A stretch of DNA of 20,233 bases. Source: JAFAVZ01 sp036009105. GTDB taxonomy: Bacteria; Acidobacteriota; Thermoanaerobaculia; Gp7-AA8. The position numbers were made by a program, and so were the translations under genes. The notes under the pieces are model-generated. The model saw only the letters and a list, made by a program, of their open reading frames with translations, was not told the origin of the DNA and searched no databases. Below are positions 7,619 through 15,116 of the stretch, piece after piece. Each line of letters begins with the position of its first letter. Position 1 is the first letter of the stretch. The stretch lies in the NCBI GenBank assembly GCA_036009105.1, contig DASYMJ010000072.1, positions 1 to 20,233 on the forward strand, given 5' to 3'.

Positions 7619-7918
7619 TCAGCAAGTCGGCGAAGGCGGGCCGGAGATCAGAACCCACTGCGAACCGTTCCATTGGCGCCACTGCTGCGACACTGTCACG
7701 TCGGTGGAACAACGAATTACTTCGCGATACCAGAACTCGCCATGCCGGTCCCCAGAGCACGATTCGTAGCTCGCGCAAGTGATGTAACAGGAACTTGTCT
7801 CGTTGAGGGCACAGTCGAAGTAAGTATCCTCGTAGTAGTAAATCGTCGCTTGAACATTGGGTGTTCCAACCAGGAACGCGACTAGCGCGACAATTGCCCA
7901 CTGAGTTGCTTTGCGCAT
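7619..7918 (-). CDS. Small secreted six-cysteine protein of unknown function
   Basis: A 99-residue protein with a clear Sec signal peptide: MRK, then a hydrophobic core (AIVALVAFLVG), and a likely cleavage after VQA near residue 27. The mature part of about 72 residues is rich in Tyr, Trp and Ser and has six cysteines (FDC, SSC, ITC, ESC, IRC and the C-terminal TC), enough for three disulfides, suggesting a small stable extracytoplasmic protein. I do not recognise the family. The start is supported by AGGAGG at 7924-7929, 5 nt before the ATG, and by a TATACT box further upstream. Its base composition (near 53% GC by eye) is clearly below that of its neighbours, and it lies beside a decayed gene pair, so this patch may be acquired. 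It converges on the nucleotidyltransferase remnant. Confidence 0.75.
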   Translation of the reverse strand: MRKATQWAIVALVAFLVGTPNVQATIYYYEDTYFDCALNETSSCYITCASYESCSGDRHGEFWYREVIRCSTDVTVSQQWRQWNGSQWVLISGPPSPTC

Positions 7919-7950
7919 CGCATCCTCCTTTAAGTGATTCCGGAAGTATA
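7919..7950 (-). promoter_or_regulatory. Promoter and ribosome binding site of the six-cysteine protein gene
   Basis: Reading leftward, TATACT (7945-7950) is a strong -10 candidate, followed by a leader of roughly 20 nt carrying AGGAGG (7924-7929) 5 nt before the ATG. This is a classical leadered, Shine-Dalgarno arrangement, unlike several neighbouring genes. No good -35 lies at 16-18 bp; a TTGAAC further upstream is too distant. Confidence 0.55.
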
Positions 7951-8067
7951 GCTCACGCCAGAAGGGTGACCGAAGCCGGTTCAACACGAGACTGCAAATC
8001 GGAGAACGCCTGCCCGCGCGTCAGATCGGGGGCCGACCGCACCGCTCCTGCGTTTCGACGGCGTTCC

Positions 8068-8483
8068 TCAACGCCGGTTGCTGCCGCCTACAGTGACCAC
8101 TCCACCCGTACGCGTCACTTTGCGCACTCGCTTCGGTCGTCTGAAGCCGTATGCAGATATTCGAGGACGTAGAGCTCGCCGCTTGCGAACGTTACCGCCG
8201 TGGGCGACCAGGGTGCTTCCGTTCTTAGAACGACAGTCGTTTTTCCGGCACGATCGATCTTGAGCACGGCGCCACAGCCGGACGCGGCGACATACAGCAC
8301 GCCGTCCGGCGCAACCGCGAGGCCGCGCAGGTAGGGCCGCCGCTCGCGCCCGATTCCCGGGATGGCCGTGCAGCCCGGGACGGCGACGGCCGCCGCGACG
8401 ACGGCAATCGAGGCGCCGGGATGCGCCAGAGCGACGCCGGCTGCTGCCGCCGTGAGCACGAACATCACGAAGAAGCGCTTCAT
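8068..8483 (-). pseudogene. NHL/beta-propeller-type secreted protein, shortened and frameshifted
   Basis: The start at 8483 gives a signal peptide (MKRFFVMFVLTAAAAGVALA) then HPG, and from about residue 50 repeat-like blades: RGLAVAPDGVLYVAASG, GAVLKIDRAGKTTVVL, then PWSPTAVTFASGELYVLEY, typical of NHL-repeat proteins. This frame stops at 8115 after SECAK. One base away, the frame from about 8136 continues PKRVRKVTRTGGVVTVGGSNRR and stops at 8068, which reads as the next blade and a natural C-terminus, so a single-base frameshift near 8134-8145 is likely. The whole is about 138 residues, well short of a full propeller, so an internal deletion after the signal peptide is also probable. It lies 6 bp downstream of the GGDEF-EAL gene and was probably the third gene of that operon. 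A sequencing error could also explain the frameshift. Confidence 0.65.
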
Positions 8484-8489
8484 CCTGGC

Positions 8490-10751
8490 CTACGCCGCCG
8501 AGCCCCACTTCGAGGTCACGAACCACTCCTGCAGCTTCGCCGCGGGGAGGGGGGGGCTCATGAAATAGCCCTGCGCCATGTCGCAGCCGAGGCGCTTCAG
8601 GATGCCCCAGGACTCCTGCGTCTCGACGCCTTCCGCAATGACGACGAGGCCCATGTTGTGCCCCAGCTCGATCGTCGAGCGGACGATCATCAGGTCGTCG
8701 GTCGAGCTCTCGGTCAGGTTCAGCACGAACGACTTGTCGATCTTCAGCTCGTCCACCGGCAGGCGCTTGAGGTGGCCCAGCGACGAATAGCCGGTGCCGA
8801 AGTCGTCGATGGCCAGCCCGATGCCGCGCGATTTCAGATCGCTCAGGATCTTCAGCGCATAGGCCGTGTCTTCCATCACCGCGCTCTCCGTGATCTCCAG
8901 CACCAGCCGGGTCGGCGGCAAGCGGGCTTCCGACAAGAGGCCGCTGATGAACGTCGGCAGCTCCGAGTCGAACAGGTCGAGGGCGGAGAGATTCACGGCC
9001 ACGGTCAGGTGGAGGCCCATGCCGTTCCACGCCGCGCACTGTGCGATCGCCTTGCGCAACACCCACTTCGTGATCAGGCCGATGTTGCCCGACTGCTCGG
9101 CCAGGGGGATGAACTCGTCCGGCCGCATGATGCCGTGCACCGCGTGCTTCCACCGCACCAGCGCCTCCACGTGCACCACGTGCTCGCTGCGCACGTCGAT
9201 CTTCGGCTGGAAGTGCAGTTCCAGCTCGTCGCGCAGGATGGCCTGCTTCAGCTCCATCATCAACGAGAGGCGTCGGAGGCTGTGCTCGTCCCGGCCGGCC
9301 TCGTACATGGCCACGCCGCTGAGGCTCTTCTTCGCCTCGTACATGGCGATGTCGGCGCGCTTCATCAGCGTGTCGGCATCGTCGGCGTGGGCCGGATAGA
9401 GGGCGATGCCGAGGCTGGCGTCGACGTCGATGGCTACATCGCCGAGGACGAACGGCGCGTCGAAGGCGGTGCCGACGCGCTCGGCGAGCTCCATCGCCCG
9501 CTCGACCGAAGGCACGGTGAACTTGATGGCGAACTCGTCGCCGCCGAGGCGCGCCACGGTGTCGGAGGCGCGCGAGGTGTGCTCCAGCCGGCGGCCGATC
9601 TCGATGAGGAGCTGGTCGCCGAAGTGGTGGCCCAGCGTGTCGTTGATCTCCTTGAAGCGGTCGACGTCCATCATGATCATTCCCACCGAGCCGCCGGTGC
9701 GCTTCGACACGGCGATGGACTGGGTGACGCGGTCGAAGAACAGCGTCCGGTTGGGCAGCCCGGTGAGCGCGTCGTGGGTCGACTGGTGCTTGATCTGGTC
9801 CTCGCGCGCGGCGATGGCGGACTGCATCTGGTTGAAGGCGACCGCCAGCTGCCCGATCTCATCCTGCTGCTCGATGACGATCGGCTCGACGTAGTCGCCG
9901 CGCCCGATGCGCCCCGCGCCCTCGGCCAGCACCTGCAGCGGGCGGCTCACGCTGCGGGCGAAGATCACGGCGGCGAAAACGGCGGCGAGGAGGATGAGCG
10001 AGGAGAGGGCGACGATCTGCAGCTGCAGCGTGACGAAAGGCTTGCGCGCCTCGGCCAGCGAGCGGCGGAGCAGGACCTCGACGCGCGAGCCGTCCCGCGT
10101 CTGCAGGTGCTGCGGGAGCGAGGCGTAGTCGGGGTCGTTCATCATCAGCTGCGCGGCGTTGGGGCGGGGGAGGGAGACGTCGAGCGAGGTGAGGCGCTCC
10201 ACGTCCTGCAGCACGGCGTCGTCGATCTCGAATCCCGCGCCGACCCAGGCGATCGGCTGCGGCCCCCGCACCGGCACGATGACGAACTGGTAGGGACGGC
10301 CCAGGAAGGAGACCGTCCCGGCGGCCCCTTCGCCGCGGTCCTCCGCGTCGTGCAGAAGGGCGGGGAAGGGGAACGGCTTGCCGGTCAGCCGGCCATTGAG
10401 CGTGTCGGTGGTGACGATGCCGTTCAGGTTGATGAGGAGCACCGCGTCGGTCTTCACGCGCCGGCCGTGGTTCTGCAGGACGGAGGTGACGGTGGCCATG
10501 TCGGCGCTGGCCACCGCGTCGCGGAAGGGAAAGTCGAGCGCGGTCACGGCGGTGCTCTCCGCCAGCTGGTGCGCGCGCGTGTCGAGGATGCGGTTGAGCA
10601 CGCGCGCGCCGACGCGCAGCTCCTCGGCCACGGTGCGGCGGAGCGTACGCTGCCCGGCCAGATACACGGAAACGAGCGTGCCTGCATCGAGCAGCACGAG
10701 CACCGCGATCAGCAGGGAAAGCAGGCGCGCCTGGAAGCTACGGACGGCCAT
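8490..10751 (-). CDS. Membrane GGDEF-EAL protein (c-di-GMP synthase/phosphodiesterase) with periplasmic sensor and HAMP
   Basis: A 753-residue inner-membrane protein. A first helix (about 8-30) and a second (about 244-266) enclose a periplasmic sensor of about 210 residues that resembles a Cache-type fold. HAMP follows (about 265-318), then GGDEF (about 325-485) and EAL (about 495-745). The cyclase motif is intact (RLGGDEFA, 403-407) and RASD at 394-397 is an RxxD inhibitory site five residues before it. The EAL side keeps EALVRW (529 on), VNLSALD, EITES, DDFGTGYSS, KIDKSFV and IAEGVET, so phosphodiesterase activity is also expected. I start at ATG 10751 because it gives a proper N-terminal membrane anchor; a longer reading overlaps the upstream gene. 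It overlaps the cupredoxin gene by 14 bp, implying coupled translation and a shared task in envelope sensing. Confidence 0.95.
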   Translation of the reverse strand: MAVRSFQARLLSLLIAVLVLLDAGTLVSVYLAGQRTLRRTVAEELRVGARVLNRILDTRAHQLAESTAVTALDFPFRDAVASADMATVTSVLQNHGRRVKTDAVLLINLNGIVTTDTLNGRLTGKPFPFPALLHDAEDRGEGAAGTVSFLGRPYQFVIVPVRGPQPIAWVGAGFEIDDAVLQDVERLTSLDVSLPRPNAAQLMMNDPDYASLPQHLQTRDGSRVEVLLRRSLAEARKPFVTLQLQIVALSSLILLAAVFAAVIFARSVSRPLQVLAEGAGRIGRGDYVEPIVIEQQDEIGQLAVAFNQMQSAIAAREDQIKHQSTHDALTGLPNRTLFFDRVTQSIAVSKRTGGSVGMIMMDVDRFKEINDTLGHHFGDQLLIEIGRRLEHTSRASDTVARLGGDEFAIKFTVPSVERAMELAERVGTAFDAPFVLGDVAIDVDASLGIALYPAHADDADTLMKRADIAMYEAKKSLSGVAMYEAGRDEHSLRRLSLMMELKQAILRDELELHFQPKIDVRSEHVVHVEALVRWKHAVHGIMRPDEFIPLAEQSGNIGLITKWVLRKAIAQCAAWNGMGLHLTVAVNLSALDLFDSELPTFISGLLSEARLPPTRLVLEITESAVMEDTAYALKILSDLKSRGIGLAIDDFGTGYSSLGHLKRLPVDELKIDKSFVLNLTESSTDDLMIVRSTIELGHNMGLVVIAEGVETQESWGILKRLGCDMAQGYFMSPPLPAAKLQEWFVTSKWGSAA

Positions 10752-11328
10752 GGCCGCTGCCGAACGATACTGCGATCCGCTCGCCCGCGGCCACGTTGAC
10801 CGTTTCCGGCACCGGTTCGTCACGCATGTCCGGATACCAGAGGTGGACCGAGTAGCGGCCGGCATCGACATCCTTCAGCGTGGCGCTGCCGGCGGGGCCG
10901 GTCTTCTCGAAGAACGGCGTGTCGACGATCACGATGTAGGCGGACATCTGATCATGAATGTTGCAGCCGAGGGTGACCACGCCGGCCCGGTCGAAGACGA
11001 TCGGGTTCGCCGGCGTGCCTTTGTAGAGCGGCAGCTGGAAGGGCTTGGCAGGGGAGAAGGAGTAGACGTGATGGCGGATGTCGTCGCTGTTGGGGAAGCG
11101 GACCGACGTGCCGGTCTGGATGGGCAGCACGTGCGGGATGAACATCCGGTTCTTCTGGTCCATGATCGCCGTTTTTCGGGCGGCGGGCGGGGTGCGGCCT
11201 TCCGGAACGGCGTAAACGACTGCGTCGCGGATCGGCACGCCGCGCGCGTCGGTGACGCGGACGTCGATGGTGGCGGCAGCCGCCGGCAGGACGAGGGAGA
11301 AGACCAGGATCGGAAAGAGGGAACGCAC
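10738..11328 (-). CDS. Secreted cupredoxin-like protein ('methylamine utilization protein' type)
   Basis: A 196-residue periplasmic protein with a signal peptide (about residues 1-19, cut after AAAA). The N-terminal part, TIDVRVTDARGVPIRDAVVY, is a carboxypeptidase-regulatory-like beta-sandwich start. The middle is a cupredoxin: SVRFPNSDDIRHHVYSFSPAKPF and GVVTLGCNIHDQMSAYI. A histidine at 86/87, C122, H125 and M128 give the His-Cys-His-Met set of a type 1 copper centre. Proteins of this kind are often annotated as methylamine utilization proteins without any methylamine dehydrogenase nearby; none is here. The start is GTG (11326-11328). It is first in the operon with the GGDEF-EAL protein and divergent from the barrel gene by 26 bp. 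I infer a redox or copper sensory role; electron transfer is the alternative. Confidence 0.88.
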   Translation of the reverse strand: MRSLFPILVFSLVLPAAAATIDVRVTDARGVPIRDAVVYAVPEGRTPPAARKTAIMDQKNRMFIPHVLPIQTGTSVRFPNSDDIRHHVYSFSPAKPFQLPLYKGTPANPIVFDRAGVVTLGCNIHDQMSAYIVIVDTPFFEKTGPAGSATLKDVDAGRYSVHLWYPDMRDEPVPETVNVAAGERIAVSFGSGHGRP

Positions 11329-11354
11329 GCTTCGGCTGCAACAGCTTCGATGCC

Positions 11355-12401
11355 ATGATGCTTCCGATGCCTCGCATTCTGGTCGTCCTGACGCTCGCGG
11401 CGTGGGCTTCTGCCGCGTCCGCCGCGGAGCCGCTGCACTGGAGCGGCTTCGCGCTTTTGCGCGGCGCGTCGCGCTCGGAAGGCGTGCCGTTGGACGAGAA
11501 TCAGGGCTCCGCGCAGGTGCAGGTGGGCATCGACTGGCAGCCGTCCGCGGCGCTTCGGGGACAGGTTCATCTGCTGGCCCGCGACGACGGCGACCATGCC
11601 CGCCGGGGCCGCATCGGCGTGGTGCAGGCCTACCTCGAGCAGCGCGTGCGCGACCGCTGGCGCTTCACGGAAGGGGCGTTCTTCCTGCCGACGTCGCGGG
11701 AGAACGTCGACGCGCTGTGGGAGTCGCCGTACACCATCACCTCCTCCGCCCTGAACAGCTGGCTGGGCGAAGAGCTCCGCCCCATCGGCGTCGACGCGGC
11801 CTATACGTGGAGGCGCCGGCTGACGGTCGGGGCGACGGTGTTCCGCGGCAACGATACCTTCGGCGCGCTCCCCGTCGACCGCGGCTGGGCCTTCCGCGAC
11901 GAATGGCTCCTCCTGGGCGAGCACCTGCCGACCGGCGACGAGGACTATCACACCTCGGTCTCCGCCGAGACCGACCATCGCCTCGGCTGGTCGGCGCGCG
12001 GCCGCTGGCAGAATCAGTACGCGACGCTGCAGCTGACTCATATCGACAACCGGGCCGATGCCCAGCAGCACGGCGAGCTGGTGAACTGGGCCACGCGCTT
12101 CGACATCGCCGCCGCCGAGGTGAACCTCACCGACTGGACCATCGCGGCGGAGAGCGGCTGGGGCGAGACGCGCGTGTTCGAGTTCCCGTATCCCATCCGC
12201 GCCGGCTACCTGCTCGTCTCCCGCCGCTTCGAAAAGGCGCGGGTCACCCTGCGCGCTGACACGTTCAACGGCGGCCACGCCGTGACCGCCGCATTCTTCT
12301 GGTCGCCGCCGGGCCATCTGCGCACCGGCGTGGAGCTGATCGACGCGAACGGCGACAAGCGGGTGGCGGTGGAGCTGCGGTACCACTTCGCCGGACGGTA
12401 G
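11355..12401 (+). CDS. Outer-membrane beta-barrel (porin-like) protein
   Basis: A 348-residue secreted protein. A signal peptide ends ASAASAAE (about residue 24-25). The mature part is a series of alternating polar/aromatic strands with Trp/Tyr at strand ends and short turns (LHWSGFALLRG, AQVQVGIDWQP, RVTLRADTFNGG, TGVELIDANGDKRVAVELRYHF), as in single-polypeptide outer-membrane barrels. The last strand ends RYHFAGR, close to the C-terminal Phe rule but with three extra residues. Three ATGs are possible (11355, 11358, 11367); the last, giving MPRILVVLTLAAW, makes the most ordinary signal peptide. It is divergent from the cupredoxin-GGDEF-EAL operon with only 26 bp between starts, so they probably share control. 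The stop is 9 bp before a palindromic repeat. No substrate can be assigned. Confidence 0.8.
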   Translation: MMLPMPRILVVLTLAAWASAASAAEPLHWSGFALLRGASRSEGVPLDENQGSAQVQVGIDWQPSAALRGQVHLLARDDGDHARRGRIGVVQAYLEQRVRDRWRFTEGAFFLPTSRENVDALWESPYTITSSALNSWLGEELRPIGVDAAYTWRRRLTVGATVFRGNDTFGALPVDRGWAFRDEWLLLGEHLPTGDEDYHTSVSAETDHRLGWSARGRWQNQYATLQLTHIDNRADAQQHGELVNWATRFDIAAAEVNLTDWTIAAESGWGETRVFEFPYPIRAGYLLVSRRFEKARVTLRADTFNGGHAVTAAFFWSPPGHLRTGVELIDANGDKRVAVELRYHFAGR

Positions 12402-12410
12402 GGCGCAGCG

Positions 12411-12509
12411 TGTCATCCGAAGGCGCGTTAGACGCCGAAGAAACCGTACCGATCTCGCGCCGCGTCCGTGGGGACGGATCCTTCGTCCTCTGCCGGACTC
12501 AGGATGACA
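12411..12509. repeat. Dispersed palindromic intergenic repeat ('TGTCATCCTGA' type)
   Basis: The 99-bp element is bounded by perfect 8-bp inverted ends, TGTCATCC (12411-12418) and GGATGACA (12502-12509). Inside are short hairpin arms, such as GGCG...CGCC near 12422-12436 and CGTCC-GTGG-GGACG near 12463-12476. Read leftward it begins TGTCATCCTGAGTCC and contains GACGAAGGATCC, the form of a REP-like repeat seen between genes in many GC-rich bacterial genomes. It lies between two convergent genes and may act as a bidirectional terminator. The monooxygenase stop codon (TGA, 12499-12501) is inside it. Confidence 0.75.
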
Positions 12510-13500
12510 GCAGGGCGGCTTCCGCAATCAGCTCGTATGACCGCTTCCGCGCCTCGTGGCCGAACGTGATGGTGACGATCATCAGCTCGTCCGCCTCGTA
12601 CTCTTCTTCCACGGCCCGAAGGCCGGCAATGACGGTCGCCGGCGAGCCGATGATGGCGCGCCGGCCGGGCGGCAAAGCGCGCGCGTCCAGTCCCTCTGAT
12701 GCGAACCAGGCCAGTGCCGTCTCGACCGGCGGCACCGGCAACAGCTGGCCGCGGTGCAGGAGCGAGAAGACCATGCGGGAGCTGGCCGCGAGGCGCCACG
12801 CCTCGTCATCCGACTCCGCGCAGATGGCGGTCACCGCCACGAGCACGCGCGGCGCGGGAAGGTAGCCGTCCTGCGCGAAGTCGCGCCGGTAAGCGCGCGC
12901 GAACGGGGCGCCGCCGGGGTTGATGAAATCGGCGAAGGCGTACGGCAGGCCGGTCTCCGCGGCCCAGATCGCGCTCTGCTCGGACGAGCCGAGGAGCCAC
13001 GGCTCGGGTCGGCCGGGGCGGCCCGGCAGGAGCGTGAGGCGGGCAAAGGGGTGGTCGGGCGGCATGCGGTCTTCGAGATAGGCGAGCAGCTCGGCCAGCT
13101 GCTGCGGGAAGTCGTCCGGCGCTGCCTGGCGCCGGTCGCGCTGCAGGGCGAAGGTGGTCAGCGGATCGGTTCCCGCGGCGCGGCCCACGGCGAGGTCGAT
13201 GCGGTCGCCGAAGAGGCCGCCCAGCATGCTGAACGTCTCCGCCACCTTCAGCGGGCTGTAATGGGGGAGCATCACCCCGCCGCTGCCGACGCGCAGGCGC
13301 GTGGTGGCCGCGCTGATGGCGGCGATGAGGACCTCCGGGCTGGCGCTGGCCAGCATCGGCGTGGCGTGATGCTCGGCGACCCAGTAGCGCCGGTAGCCGA
13401 GCCGCTCCGCGAAACGGGCGAGATCGACGGAGTTGCGCAACGCCTCGGCGCCGGTGGCGCCTTCGGAGATGGGGGATTGATCGAGAACGCTGAGCTGCAC
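12499..13500 (-). CDS. Luciferase-like flavin-dependent monooxygenase (LLM class), copy 1
   Basis: A 333-residue TIM-barrel flavin oxidoreductase of the bacterial luciferase superfamily (MsnO8-like group). Motifs are the N-terminal LSVLDQSPISEG, YWVAEHH, RVGSGGVMLPHYSPLKVAE, GDRIDLAVGRAAGTDP, and the late GSPATVIAGL that helps bind the flavin phosphate. Such enzymes use reduced FMN from a partner reductase to oxidise small organics; the substrate is not evident. The start is GTG (13498-13500), giving the family's VQLSVLDQSP (read as MQLS). It is the downstream copy of a tandem pair, 53 bp after copy 2. Its C-terminus, ALLSS then stop, differs from copy 2 because the last codons and the TGA come from the palindromic repeat at 12411-12509. 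Confidence 0.93.
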   Translation of the reverse strand: MQLSVLDQSPISEGATGAEALRNSVDLARFAERLGYRRYWVAEHHATPMLASASPEVLIAAISAATTRLRVGSGGVMLPHYSPLKVAETFSMLGGLFGDRIDLAVGRAAGTDPLTTFALQRDRRQAAPDDFPQQLAELLAYLEDRMPPDHPFARLTLLPGRPGRPEPWLLGSSEQSAIWAAETGLPYAFADFINPGGAPFARAYRRDFAQDGYLPAPRVLVAVTAICAESDDEAWRLAASSRMVFSLLHRGQLLPVPPVETALAWFASEGLDARALPPGRRAIIGSPATVIAGLRAVEEEYEADELMIVTITFGHEARKRSYELIAEAALLSS

Positions 13501-13553
13501 GATCTACGTTTCATTTCACGCGAGGGCCGGCGACCCGCCTCCGCGGCGGCCGA

Positions 13554-14522
13554 CTATATCGCTTGCGCGATCCATTCATACGAGCGCTTGCGCGCCTCGT
13601 GATCGTGCACGATGGTGACGATCATCAGCTCGTCTGCCTCGTACTCTTCCTGCACCGCGCGCAGGCCGGCGATGACGGTGGCGGGCGAGCCGATCAATGC
13701 GCGCTCGCCGGGCGGCAACGACCGCGGATCGATGCCCTGCGAGGCGAACCAGCCGAGCGCTTTCTCGGGCGGCGGCACGGGGAACATCGTGCCGCGCGGC
13801 ACGCGGGAGAAGATCATGTTGCTGGCGGCGAGACGCCAGGCCTCGTCGTCCGTTTCCGCGCAGGTCGCATTCACCGCCACCATGAGCCGCGGCGACCGGC
13901 AGGAGCGGCGGTAGCGGTGCGCGAACGGCGCGCCCTTCGGATTGATGAAGTCGGCGAAGGCGTACGGCAGGCCGGCATCCGCGGCCCATTTCGCGCTCTG
14001 CTCGGACGAGCCGAGGAGCCACGGGTCGGCGTGGCCGGGGCTGCCGGGCAGGCGGGTCAGGCGGGCGAAGGGATGCTCCGGCGGCATGCTGTCCTGGACG
14101 TAGGCGAGGAGCTCGGCGACCTGCTGGGGGAAGTCGTCGGGCGCGGGCTGGCGGCGGTCGCGCTGGAGGGCCCGGGTGGTCAGCGGGTCCGTGCCCGAGG
14201 CGCGGCCGAGGGCGAGATCGATGCGGTCGCCGAACAGGCCGCCCAGGACGCTGAACGTCTCCGCCACCTTGAAAGGGCTGTAGTGGGGGAGCATCACCCC
14301 GCCGCTGCCGACGCGCAGGCGCGTGGTGGCCGAGGCGATGGCGGCGATCAGCACTTCCGGGGTGGAGCTGGCCAGGACTGGGGTGCCGTGGTGCTCGGCC
14401 ACCCAGTAACGGTGATAGCCGAGCCGCTCCGCGTGGCGGGCCAGGTCGACGGAGTTGCGCAGCGCGTCGGCGCCGGTGGAGCCTTCCGGGACGGGGGACT
14501 GGTCGAGAATGCTCAGTTGCAT
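13554..14522 (-). CDS. Luciferase-like flavin-dependent monooxygenase (LLM class), copy 2
   Basis: A 322-residue paralogue of the adjacent gene, with the same motifs (LSILDQSPVPEG, YWVAEHHGTPVLAS, RVGSGGVMLPHYSPFKVAE, GDRIDLALGRASGTDP, GSPATVIAGL). DNA similarity is also high: for example 14275-14332 matches 13253-13310 with a single difference that I can see, so this is a fairly recent tandem duplication. Copy 2 is shorter in one surface region: where copy 1 has YRRDFAQDGYLPAPR, copy 2 has YRRSCRSPR, and a residue is also missing in LAASN-MIFS. Loops there often shape the substrate pocket, so the copies may differ in substrate. The ATG at 14522 gives the family N-terminus; reading back to 14750 would overlap the divergent yceI gene. 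It is divergent from yceI by 46 bp. Confidence 0.93.
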   Translation of the reverse strand: MQLSILDQSPVPEGSTGADALRNSVDLARHAERLGYHRYWVAEHHGTPVLASSTPEVLIAAIASATTRLRVGSGGVMLPHYSPFKVAETFSVLGGLFGDRIDLALGRASGTDPLTTRALQRDRRQPAPDDFPQQVAELLAYVQDSMPPEHPFARLTRLPGSPGHADPWLLGSSEQSAKWAADAGLPYAFADFINPKGAPFAHRYRRSCRSPRLMVAVNATCAETDDEAWRLAASNMIFSRVPRGTMFPVPPPEKALGWFASQGIDPRSLPPGERALIGSPATVIAGLRAVQEEYEADELMIVTIVHDHEARKRSYEWIAQAI

Positions 14523-14552
14523 CGGGCGTGAGGTCTGCACGGCATTCCCGGC

Positions 14553-14558
14553 AGGAGG
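14553..14558 (+). promoter_or_regulatory. Shine-Dalgarno AGGAGG for the YceI gene
   Basis: AGGAGG lies 10 nt before the ATG at 14569 and decides this start over in-frame upstream codons that would overlap the divergent monooxygenase gene. Confidence 0.7.
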
Positions 14559-14568
14559 ATGGAAGTAT

Positions 14569-15111
14569 ATGGCAGTCACTACCTGGCAGATCGACCCGAA
14601 CCACACCAGCGTCGAGTTCGCGGTCAAGCACATGATGTTCACCACCGTCCGTGGCCGCTTCAAGGAGGTGAAGGGGACGATCACCGCGGACGAGGACAAC
14701 CCGGACGCCTCGCACGTCGAGGTCGAGATCGGTGCGGCGAGCATCGACACCGGCGTCGCCGACCGTGACGGCCATCTCCGCTCGGCCGATTTTCTCGATG
14801 TCGAGAATCAGACGGCCATCACCTTCCGCAGCAAGCGGGTGGAAGGCGCCGCCAAACGAGAAGGGGACAAGTTCAAGCTCACCGGCGACCTGACCATCCG
14901 CGGCAAGACCATGGAGATCACGCTCGACTGCGAGTACGAGGGGACGGGGACCGATCCGTGGGGCGGCACCCGCGCTGGCGCGCGCGCCACGGGGGAGATC
15001 GACCGCCGCGAGTGGGGCCTGCAGTGGAACCAGGCGCTGGAGACGGGCGGCGTGCTGGTGGCGAACAAGGTGAAGATCGAGGTCGAGGTGCAGGCGGTGA
15101 AGCAGAAGTAG
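14569..15111 (+). CDS. YceI-family lipocalin-like protein
   Basis: A 180-residue protein of the YceI family, which folds as an extended lipocalin-like barrel that binds polyisoprenoid-type lipids. Motifs are the N-terminal WQIDPNHTSVEFAVKHMMFT, VRGRFKEVKGTI, IGAASIDTGVADRDGHLRS, FLDVENQTAITFRS, LTGDLTIRGKT and the C-terminal NQALETGGVLVANKVKIEVEV. Length is typical. There is no signal peptide, so this version should be cytoplasmic, whereas E. coli YceI is periplasmic. The ATG is supported by AGGAGG 10 nt upstream. It is the first of three genes in a rightward operon, with the methyltransferase gene starting 5 bp after its stop. The lipid or quinone partner is unknown. Confidence 0.94.
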   Translation: MAVTTWQIDPNHTSVEFAVKHMMFTTVRGRFKEVKGTITADEDNPDASHVEVEIGAASIDTGVADRDGHLRSADFLDVENQTAITFRSKRVEGAAKREGDKFKLTGDLTIRGKTMEITLDCEYEGTGTDPWGGTRAGARATGEIDRREWGLQWNQALETGGVLVANKVKIEVEVQAVKQK

Positions 15112-15116
15112 TACTG

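Noticed and set aside
8421..10799. Very long plus-strand open frame opposite the GGDEF-EAL gene
   Set aside because: It is antisense to a gene with complete catalytic motifs and translates to His/Arg/Asp-rich sequence with no domain; long antisense frames are expected at this GC content.
10738..11328. True methylamine metabolism gene
   Set aside because: No methylamine dehydrogenase or maturation genes are nearby; the usual database name for this cupredoxin group does not imply the pathway.
12411..12509. CRISPR or attachment-site reading of the repeat region
   Set aside because: There is only one unit with inverted ends and no regularly spaced direct repeats, integrase or tRNA nearby.
10929..12527. 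Minus-strand frame of over 500 codons covering the barrel gene and the palindromic repeat
   Set aside because: Shadow of the barrel and cupredoxin genes; its N-terminus is just the translated repeat.
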